From positions 1 through 38,431 of IMG/VR virus record IMGVR_UViG_3300047457_000279: DNA of 38,431 nt; one strand, written 5' to 3'. This document shows positions 32,493-38,431 of the stretch, piece after piece. The stretch is from a virus. Under the pieces are notes generated by a model. The model worked only from the letters and a program-made list of their open reading frames with translations, ran no database searches and was not told the DNA's origin. The position numbers were made by a program, and so were the translations under genes. Position 1 is the first letter of the stretch, and the number at the start of each line of letters is the position of its first letter.

Positions 32493-34785
32493 GCACCGTC
32501 CTCATAGCCAACTCTTGCGCCATCTTCTGATCCGCCTCAGCCTGATTCTGCTGCAACTTCTGCAACAACTCCAACTGGTACTGATCCATCGCACCAGCCG
32601 TACCCTCACCAGCATTCGGCTTATCCTTATTATCAATAACCACAGTATCAAGCGGCGGCTCCAACAACTCCTGCGGAGTAACATTATCAACACCAGCCTG
32701 ATTAAGAATCTTAGAACCAGTAGTAGGCCCAACAGCACCACGCAACTGAAGCGACACACGCGGCGCCTCGCCCTGCGGCGACTGCTCAGCCTGCAACGCC
32801 GCCTGCGTAAACTCGTAATGCTTATAGAATTGGTCCTTAATCATCTGCGGAAGCGTCTCAAACTCGGCACTCTTCATAAACTGTGAATGAACCTCCAAAT
32901 GCACAGCCTTATTCTCAAACGCCAACGGTTGCAAACCAGCCTCAACACTCTGCTGCAACAACATAGGATCAATCTCGCCACCTTGCATAATACTCATAGC
33001 AAGAGCATCCTGAGCCTGCTTAGCCGCCTGATCATTCACAATACCACCATCAAGCAACTTATCATGCTCCCGCATAGCCTGCTCCTCATCAGCCTCAAAC
33101 TGCATCTGCAAACCCTTAAAATCGGCCATATCAAGATACTTATACGCCTTCGTAGGCGACAAAATACCCATCTGCAACAACTGCAACACACGAGCCTGAC
33201 GACCAGCACGAGTACGCGGAAGACCAGAACCAGCCTCAACCTTCACCTGCACACCCTTAATAAGATCCGCATCCTCAAACCGCTCAACCTTAGGCTTAGA
33301 CCCAGAACCAGTAATAATCATCGTACGAGGCTCAGTATAATACTCCTGAGCCAACTGCAACATAAGATTACCACACCGCTCCAACGCCTTCTCCATAAGC
33401 ATAATCTGAGGCGCAAGCCTATCAGTAGCCGCCTCCTGAAGCAGATCAATAGCAACACCCGCCTCAACATTCGGAGGAACACTACCCTCCACAATCTCAT
33501 TCAAACCAAACGTATCCTTCAACCGAGCACCCAAATCCTGCAAATGCTCAAACACATACGGCGGCAACGACGGAATCGGAATAGACTCCGGCACCTTACC
33601 AGCCACAGGATTATACTCAAAAATAGCCCCCGGCTCATCAGTAATACGCTGCCGCAAAGAACCCACCGGAGCCAACATCTGCGGCTTCAACGTCAAATTC
33701 TTATACTCAATCATCTGCGACAACGTACGATTCAACTCCTTCTGAAGCGGAATCGCCTGCTCAACCACCGACGAATCCCACAACTGCCCCGGCACACGCA
33801 TACCCGGAAACTTCACAAGAGGCAACTGCTCAAACGGATACGGCCAAGGAGCATCATACAACACAATCGAAGGATCCTTAGTAAACACCACAAACCTACC
33901 ACTAGGATTCTTAGCCGACGGCAAAAAATACCCATAATACACAACACGCACATTATCCTGCGTCTTCGCATCAGTATTACCAAACACGCCCGGAAGCGTC
34001 TCATCAGGATACTTATTCACAGCATTTGGCTTCAACCGAACACCATACCGCGACATAATCTCATCACTCGTCATAGGATGCTTACAAAACGCATACTCAC
34101 AATCCTCAAACACCGAAGCAGAATCATCAAGAAGCACATCAAACGGCGACATAACATCAACCTTAATCTCGCCCTGATAAATCATCTTCTCAAACTCGTC
34201 AGAATCAATACCAGCAGCCTCAAGATTCTTATCAAAAAAGTAACGAACCATCGGATCAACAATAGGATTACCAGCCGGATCAAGCATAACCTTCATACCC
34301 GGACCAGCCTTATCATCCCACGTAATCTTCCAAAACCCATTACCACAAATAATACTCCACATCATCGCCTCTTCCCGCTTCTCAGTAAGACTAAACTGGT
34401 CCCACCAATAATCAAGAAGATTCTCAGCGACCTCAGTAGCCTTCTGAGCCTCATACGACGCCTGACCCGGCGTAGCAAAAAACTGTGGCTTAGACTTCAC
34501 AAGCCTACTAAGAAGACTCTGCGTATTCGGAGCAATCTGATTCGACACAAGCCGCACACGATAACGAGGCTTATCACCATCCTCAACAGGCAGCGCCTCA
34601 ATACGCCGCGACTTACGATTATAAAACACATACTGCTTACCCTTATAAAACGACAGATTCAACTTCCACTGTCGCTCCATCAACTCGCGCTGACGCTGCA
34701 ACTCTTCCACGCGCTTAACGAGACTAGCCGCCGAAGCAAAACCAGTAGGAATATCCTCTACATACTGCGCACTAGTATCGTCCAC
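32482..34785 (-). CDS. portal protein (P22-like size)
   Basis: This 767-residue portal should form the dodecameric ring through which DNA enters and leaves the head. Typical marks are the N-terminal ELQRQRELMERQWKLNLSFY, VSNQIAPNTQSLLSRLVKSK, the wing/stem region with ICGNGFWKITWDD, and QAIPLQKELNRTLSQMIEYK, followed by a Gln/Met-rich helical C-terminus that may form a barrel. The length is near that of P22 portal (725). The start is GTG 34785, with AAAGGAGG six bases upstream. For about its first 630 codons it uses no TTA, CTA or TCA codon. Confidence 0.88.
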   Translation of the reverse strand: MDDTSAQYVEDIPTGFASAASLVKRVEELQRQRELMERQWKLNLSFYKGKQYVFYNRKSRRIEALPVEDGDKPRYRVRLVSNQIAPNTQSLLSRLVKSKPQFFATPGQASYEAQKATEVAENLLDYWWDQFSLTEKREEAMMWSIICGNGFWKITWDDKAGPGMKVMLDPAGNPIVDPMVRYFFDKNLEAAGIDSDEFEKMIYQGEIKVDVMSPFDVLLDDSASVFEDCEYAFCKHPMTSDEIMSRYGVRLKPNAVNKYPDETLPGVFGNTDAKTQDNVRVVYYGYFLPSAKNPSGRFVVFTKDPSIVLYDAPWPYPFEQLPLVKFPGMRVPGQLWDSSVVEQAIPLQKELNRTLSQMIEYKNLTLKPQMLAPVGSLRQRITDEPGAIFEYNPVAGKVPESIPIPSLPPYVFEHLQDLGARLKDTFGLNEIVEGSVPPNVEAGVAIDLLQEAATDRLAPQIMLMEKALERCGNLMLQLAQEYYTEPRTMIITGSGSKPKVERFEDADLIKGVQVKVEAGSGLPRTRAGRQARVLQLLQMGILSPTKAYKYLDMADFKGLQMQFEADEEQAMREHDKLLDGGIVNDQAAKQAQDALAMSIMQGGEIDPMLLQQSVEAGLQPLAFENKAVHLEVHSQFMKSAEFETLPQMIKDQFYKHYEFTQAALQAEQSPQGEAPRVSLQLRGAVGPTTGSKILNQAGVDNVTPQELLEPPLDTVVIDNKDKPNAGEGTAGAMDQYQLELLQKLQQNQAEADQKMAQELAMRTVRGE

Positions 34786-34796
34786 ACGCGCCTCCT

Positions 34797-35096
34797 TTAA
34801 TTAAACTCCAAATCTGTAGGAGTCAAACCCGTCTTAGCAAGAATCTCATTATACTCAAACGGAGTAATAATACCCTGATTCAACGCCCAATCCGCGTCCT
34901 GCTCCTCCTCACTTACCCTTAGCATTCCCAGAGGCACGTCGCTTAGCGGGCTTGCTCCCTCCAGCCTTAACCGCTCCAACCTCAACCTCTCCTCCTCCAA
35001 CGCTAGCATCCGCTCCGTCCACGACCTCTGCGTCTCCAGAATCTCCCGCATCACGCTTAGTAAGAGTGTATCCTGCTTGTTCCGCCAACCAAACAA
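34797..35096 (-). CDS. 99-residue coiled-coil protein, overprinted on the upstream gene
   Basis: The start is TTG 35096, preceded by a perfect AAGGAGG with a six-base spacer, all inside the coding region of the gene at 34909-35256. The protein opens MFGWRNKQDTLLLSVMREIL, forms a strong coiled coil (MLALEEERLRLERLRLEG), and ends in a folded-looking ALNQGIITPFEYNEILAKTG. About 188 bases are read in two frames. The next start (portal GTG) follows 11 bases after its stop. The function is unknown; its place before the portal suggests a packaging or portal-associated role. Confidence 0.75.
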   Translation of the reverse strand: MFGWRNKQDTLLLSVMREILETQRSWTERMLALEEERLRLERLRLEGASPLSDVPLGMLRVSEEEQDADWALNQGIITPFEYNEILAKTGLTPTDLEFN

Positions 35097-35256
35097 TCGT
35101 CGCCTCCTTCAGCAAACGAGTCTTAGAATGCCCCAAATACGGCGTACGCTTATTACGAATACCCGTATCAAACACGCGCTCACCCGGAATAATACGCTCA
35201 CCCGTCAAAGAATCAGCAGCATTACCACGCAACTCAACAAAACCAGTCATCACCAA
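34909..35256 (-). CDS. 115-residue hypothetical protein with low-complexity tail
   Basis: The N-terminal part (MVMTGFVELRGNAADSLTGE, VFDTGIRNKRTPYLGHSKTR, KEATIVWLAEQAGY) looks like a compact domain. The C-terminal 45 residues are low-complexity Gly/Ala/Glu/Val then Lys/Arg (GGGEVEVGAVKAGGSKPAKR). That tail is exactly the part overlapped by the 99-residue gene, a pattern expected when one frame is constrained by another. It overlaps the large terminase end by 7 bases. The function is unknown. Confidence 0.65.
   Translation of the reverse strand: MVMTGFVELRGNAADSLTGERIIPGERVFDTGIRNKRTPYLGHSKTRLLKEATIVWLAEQAGYTLTKRDAGDSGDAEVVDGADASVGGGEVEVGAVKAGGSKPAKRRASGNAKGK
35103..35109 (-). promoter_or_regulatory. 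internal Shine-Dalgarno for the overprinted gene
   Basis: AAGGAGG on the - strand lies six bases before TTG 35096. It is located within codons of the 115-residue gene and decides the start of the overlapping 99-residue gene, which has no ATG in a comparable place. Confidence 0.8.
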
Positions 35257-36710
35257 ATACTCCCCATAAACTCGTCAACAAAACGATCCTCTTTACGATT
35301 CCCCGGCCTATCAGCAAGCACCCAATCAGGCACCGCACTCTCAACAGGCACAGGATCAACAAAATCACCAATCAACGCACCAGCAGTACGAAGCGCAATC
35401 TCCATACTATCCAAACAGTCATCAGCAGGAGTACGAGCAGAAGAATCATAATCCACCCACTCCTGAATAAAATCAGTCTGCTCCTTCCGAATCTTCACCT
35501 TACCAATCCGAAACAACGGACTCATAGCAAGAATACGCTCCCACTTCTTACCCTTAGCAAACAAAGGAACAACCGGCGGCATCGTTTGCAGCCTCTCAGC
35601 CTGCTGCACTAGAGCCGCCTGATAAGCATTAGACTCAATACCAATAATATCAGGCTTATACTTAATATGATACTCCTCAATCTTGAGAAGTTGTTCCGCA
35701 AATGGGATTCGCGCCGCATACTGCTCTAGTAGAAACACTTCGTTAGAGTCTGAAACCCCAATAACAGTAATCACAAACCTGTCAGCATTCGCCGAGAGGC
35801 TGATTGCCGGGTCAACTCCCATGTATTTACGCAGTTTAAGCGGTTTACCCTCTAAATCAACAAGATCTTCGCTTGTATAATAGTGAAGCCAGTCCCCGGC
35901 TAGGTCTTTGCCTGCCATACTGTCAAAACTCGCCATATACTCTTGTGCGAATAGCAGCGGGTGATATCTAGACTTCACATATTCCCATTCCTCGCGCCTA
36001 AAGTATGGATTATCAATTGATCGGTACTCTACACGACTATTATTCTTATCGTTACGCGACTCGTCAGAGAAAAACTCCTCATAAAACCAGTTCTTCTGAT
36101 TAGGCGTCGTCGTTGTAATAAGCAATCCTTGCTTATCCGAGAGCGATGGGCGAATAACGCCCCACGCCTCGTCTGTTTTAATGAACGCGGCCTCATCCAT
36201 CCAGAGAATATCCAAGCCAGCACCGCGAAGAGACTGTGGATCCTCAGCAGACTTAAACTCTACCAGTGATCCATTCTCAAATTCAAAGCGCAAACCACCC
36301 TTATTCTCTTTAACTTCCTTACCAATCGTCAATCCAGCCTTAATACAAGCATCACGAAACGTAAGGTATGATGGTCGGCCCACCTTATACGACGCGGAGA
36401 GCGCCCACACCCACAAAGGCGTCTCAACATTCTTCTTACCATGCGCATCCATATGAAACTGGGAGGGGTGTAAACAATAAAATAACACTTCCCACGCCGC
36501 AGATAGCGTTTTCCCGCCGCGACGACCAGCCACAAGATGCCTAAACCGAGTAAGAATCTTATCGTTCTTATCCGTATGAAACAACACCTGATAATAATGC
36601 GGCGCATAACCCTTAGATAAGAACCAGCCCATCTTCTCAGGAAACTCTAGAATCGTAGCCTCAAGCGTCTTAGCAGACAACTTCTTCGAATCATACGAAT
36701 AATTACCCAC
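35250..36710 (-). CDS. terL: large terminase subunit
   Basis: This 486-residue packaging motor has an N-terminal ATPase with Walker A-like GRRGGKT (62-68), Walker B LDILWMDEA (D171, E172) and coupling motif LITTTTPN (about 196-203). The C-terminal RNase H-like nuclease carries GVDPA, IGIESN and TPADDCLDSME as acidic metal ligands. The length is normal. The start is GTG 36710, with AGGAGG five bases upstream. Unlike most late genes it uses TTA/CTA/TCA codons freely, a compositional difference also seen in the polymerase. It translocates DNA through the portal encoded downstream. Confidence 0.93.
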   Translation of the reverse strand: MGNYSYDSKKLSAKTLEATILEFPEKMGWFLSKGYAPHYYQVLFHTDKNDKILTRFRHLVAGRRGGKTLSAAWEVLFYCLHPSQFHMDAHGKKNVETPLWVWALSASYKVGRPSYLTFRDACIKAGLTIGKEVKENKGGLRFEFENGSLVEFKSAEDPQSLRGAGLDILWMDEAAFIKTDEAWGVIRPSLSDKQGLLITTTTPNQKNWFYEEFFSDESRNDKNNSRVEYRSIDNPYFRREEWEYVKSRYHPLLFAQEYMASFDSMAGKDLAGDWLHYYTSEDLVDLEGKPLKLRKYMGVDPAISLSANADRFVITVIGVSDSNEVFLLEQYAARIPFAEQLLKIEEYHIKYKPDIIGIESNAYQAALVQQAERLQTMPPVVPLFAKGKKWERILAMSPLFRIGKVKIRKEQTDFIQEWVDYDSSARTPADDCLDSMEIALRTAGALIGDFVDPVPVESAVPDWVLADRPGNRKEDRFVDEFMGSIW

Positions 36711-36719
36711 AAGAGCCTC

Positions 36720-36857
36720 CTAATGCGGCCTCCGATTATTACAAACCCCACACCGCGCCATATAATGCGCATTCTCAGCATTACACTTCATACACAACCA
36801 CGGCTCCTTAGGCACATCTACCTTACGAACACGAGGCTGAACATTAGAATTAAACAT
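36720..36857 (-). CDS. RanBP2-type zinc finger miniprotein
   Basis: This 45-residue protein begins MFNSNVQPRVRKVDVPKEP, then W20-L-C22-M-K-C25, N29, C36-G-V-C39, and ends NNRRPH. The spacing W-x-C-x2-C-x3-N-x6-C-x2-C is exactly the RanBP2 zinc finger consensus, a domain that in other organisms binds ubiquitin, single-stranded RNA or proteins. GAGG lies seven bases before ATG 36857. It sits directly before the terminase gene. Codon use matches the neighbours. What it binds here is unknown. Confidence 0.78.
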   Translation of the reverse strand: MFNSNVQPRVRKVDVPKEPWLCMKCNAENAHYMARCGVCNNRRPH

Positions 36858-36865
36858 AAATTACC

Positions 36866-37597
36866 TCAAATAGAATTTCTAAAACCATAAGTACGTATAG
36901 TACCCGTCATGTTTCCAGAGCCTACAAAAAAAGTAAAACCAGCATATGCTGTTGCTTGATTATGATCTCCCCAACTAAACTCAGCGAGCGTACCAGTATT
37001 TCTTTGCTGACTAGATTGCATTGAAGTTTGCACAGCCGCAGAAGCACCAAAAAGATTAATAAGCATAGAATGCCGACCATTAGTATCGTTAGCCCCCACT
37101 CTCCAACCACCTGTACCACTTGTAGCACCACCACTAATAGTGGTTGAATTAGCAAATAATTCTTGCCAAGCATACGTACCAGAAGCATCAGACGGCGTAC
37201 TAGTTCTTAATCGCAAACCAAAAGTAGAACCACCAGCACTAGAACTACACCTAACACGAATCATATAATCATCAAAATCAGAAGAAAAAACATTATCAAT
37301 ATTAACACTAGAAGTAGCAGATAAAGTAGTAGAATCTAATAATACCATAGCAGGCGGCGTATCTAAATCAACAATATTTTTCCAACTAGAACCATTATAT
37401 ACAAGTACCCTATTAGTATCCGTCTCATAAATCATCCTACCCTCACCCGGCGCACTAGGACGAGTAGAAGAAGTACAAACACTATACGCAGCACTACTCG
37501 TAAGAATATTCCACACACTATTCTGATACACCCACGTCGTATCACCAACAGTAAACGTTTGACCATTAGTAGGAGAATTAGGAAAATCAATAGCCAT
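36866..37597 (-). CDS. tail-fibre-like structural protein
   Basis: This 243-residue, Ser/Thr/Gly-rich, beta-strand protein starts MAIDFPNSPTNGQTFTVGDT then WVYQNSVWNIL, a common phage tail-fibre module. A second module at about 40-79 (STRPSAPGEGRMIYETDTNR then VLVYNGSSW) recurs in the neighbouring gene. The C-terminal 160 residues (SSVNIDNVFSSDFDDYMIRV; HSMLINLFGASAA) form a beta-sandwich-like domain, as seen in receptor-binding parts of fibres. AGGAG lies upstream of ATG 37597. It may attach to or vary host binding with the upstream paralogue. Confidence 0.72.
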   Translation of the reverse strand: MAIDFPNSPTNGQTFTVGDTTWVYQNSVWNILTSSAAYSVCTSSTRPSAPGEGRMIYETDTNRVLVYNGSSWKNIVDLDTPPAMVLLDSTTLSATSSVNIDNVFSSDFDDYMIRVRCSSSAGGSTFGLRLRTSTPSDASGTYAWQELFANSTTISGGATSGTGGWRVGANDTNGRHSMLINLFGASAAVQTSMQSSQQRNTGTLAEFSWGDHNQATAYAGFTFFVGSGNMTGTIRTYGFRNSI

Positions 37598-37605
37598 AAC
37601 CGCTC

Positions 37606-38328
37606 CTAAGCACTAAACTCGTACAACGGCGACACAAACAACGCGCGATTCTGAATATCAAAACCGCCAGCATCACGCTTAACAACATACGTAATAGTAT
37701 TAGAACCAGCATTAAGCGTAAACTGTCCCGCAGCATTAACCTCACCAGTATCATACACACTACTCGCGGCCAAACGAGCATGATTAGCCTGAGGCAACGC
37801 ATCAGGACTAATCGTCGTAGCACCACTTACATCAACACCAACCCAAACATTATACACAGGCGCCGACAATAACCACAACCTAGCCTGAACAAGAAACGAA
37901 CACAACCACTTCTTACCCGTAGGAACAGTAATAGTCACACTCTTAGTAGTCATAAGACCCGTAGAAGAAACCCACGTATTCGCCGTAGGCGTCAACGGCC
38001 CCCCATACCAAGCCTGATCGTTAACACTCTTCGACTCAGTATGAGACAATGTAGACAACAACGCCTTATCACTCACACCACCAGCATTATCCAAATCATG
38101 CAACTCAACCCACGCAGAACCAGAATACACAAACACCTTCTGCGTATCAGTCTCATAAATCATCGTACCCTCAGCAATACCCGTCGGCCGAGTAGACGAC
38201 GTACACACAACATGACCAAACTTAATCGAATCAAAATTATCCCGGACATAGGTATTCCAATCCGAAGCAAGCAACTCACTCGTACCAGCAGTCTGCGTAG
38301 GTACCGCATCCATATTCGCGTAAGACAT
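37606..38328 (-). CDS. tail-fibre-like structural protein, first gene of the late operon
   Basis: This 240-residue protein starts MSYANMDAVPTQTAGTSELL, then SDWNTYVRDNFDSIK. It carries the same module as its neighbour (STRPTGIAEGTMIYETDTQK then VFVYSGSAW, about 41-80), and ends in a beta-rich domain (TITVPTGKKWLCSFLVQARL; AGQFTLNAGSNTITYVV). ATG 38328 is chosen because GAGGGGG lies five bases upstream; GTG 38334 is in frame but too close to that site. It is the most upstream gene of the late arm in this window. Confidence 0.7.
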   Translation of the reverse strand: MSYANMDAVPTQTAGTSELLASDWNTYVRDNFDSIKFGHVVCTSSTRPTGIAEGTMIYETDTQKVFVYSGSAWVELHDLDNAGGVSDKALLSTLSHTESKSVNDQAWYGGPLTPTANTWVSSTGLMTTKSVTITVPTGKKWLCSFLVQARLWLLSAPVYNVWVGVDVSGATTISPDALPQANHARLAASSVYDTGEVNAAGQFTLNAGSNTITYVVKRDAGGFDIQNRALFVSPLYEFSA

Positions 38329-38364
38329 AAACACCCCCTCCGGTGCATAGAAAACAAGCCCTCA

Positions 38365-38392
38365 TATATACTAACGTAAAAAGTCACACAAA
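38365..38392 (-). promoter_or_regulatory. candidate late promoter
   Basis: In the 103-base gene-free stretch before the first late gene, the - strand reads TTGTGT, 16 bases, then TATATA, about 35-40 bases before the first start codon. The -10-like element is good and the -35-like element weak (3 of 6). If the split sigma drives late genes, the real recognition sequence may differ. The rest of 38329-38431 is A/T-rich with no gene. Confidence 0.3.
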
Positions 38393-38431
38393 TCGGAAAT
38401 AGAAATCACAATCTTAACAAACACTTAACAT

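Noticed and set aside
32887-34800. 637-codon + strand frame opposite the portal gene
   Set aside because: It shows the same in-register antisense effect; the sense strand encodes a recognisable portal with a strong ribosome binding site.
1-38431. Signs of lysogeny (integrase, excisionase, attachment site, repressor)
   Set aside because: None was seen on either strand. The HTH proteins present fit sigma region 4 and small terminase better, so a lytic life style is preferred, with the caveat that the genome extends beyond the window.

Overview
The window is most of a tailed-phage genome, very probably a lytic podovirus. It has a terminase, a large portal, a scaffold, a capsid protein and T7-style short-tail proteins with large internal virion proteins. 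There is no tape measure, tail tube, sheath, integrase or repressor. Ribosome binding sites are strong (AAGGAGG type), several starts are TTG or GTG, the holin looks r1t-like, and one enzyme belongs to a family best known from actinobacteria (MSMEG_6728). A Gram-positive host, plausibly an actinobacterium, is my inference. No phage RNA polymerase is visible. The left edge cuts through a gene, so the genome continues beyond the window.

Left arm (1-12,783, + strand, very tightly packed). First come small basic proteins. A recombination set follows: a RecB/Cas4-like exonuclease, a Rad52-like annealing protein and a pyrimidine-dimer-glycosylase-like protein. Then dUTPase and a family A DNA polymerase that is cut into two genes by a glycosyltransferase gene. 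After these lie an HNH endonuclease, a DUF3310 protein, a CHAP endolysin, a Toprim/RecA-like primase-helicase, a resolvase-like nuclease, SSB, two overlapping genes that look like a sigma factor split into region 2 and region 4, a metallophosphoesterase, tRNA-Leu(UAA) and a B12-dependent ribonucleotide reductase.

A strong hairpin at 12,788-12,815 separates the two convergent arms.

Right arm (12,817-38,328, - strand, read right to left). The order is two tail/fibre-like proteins, a 45-residue RanBP2-type zinc finger, large terminase, two genes overprinted in different frames, portal, a helix-turn-helix (small-terminase-like) protein, scaffold, major capsid protein, several small basic proteins, tail adaptor and nozzle candidates, a collagen-like fibre, two Ala/Gly-rich proteins, a 1,871-residue virion protein, lysis membrane proteins, and a last gene with an HNH-like motif.

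The most notable features are the glycosyltransferase sitting without residue loss inside polA, the split sigma factor, the RanBP2 zinc finger, the overprinted pair upstream of the portal, and strong in-frame avoidance of TTA/CTA/TCA codons across much of the genome but not in polA or the large terminase.
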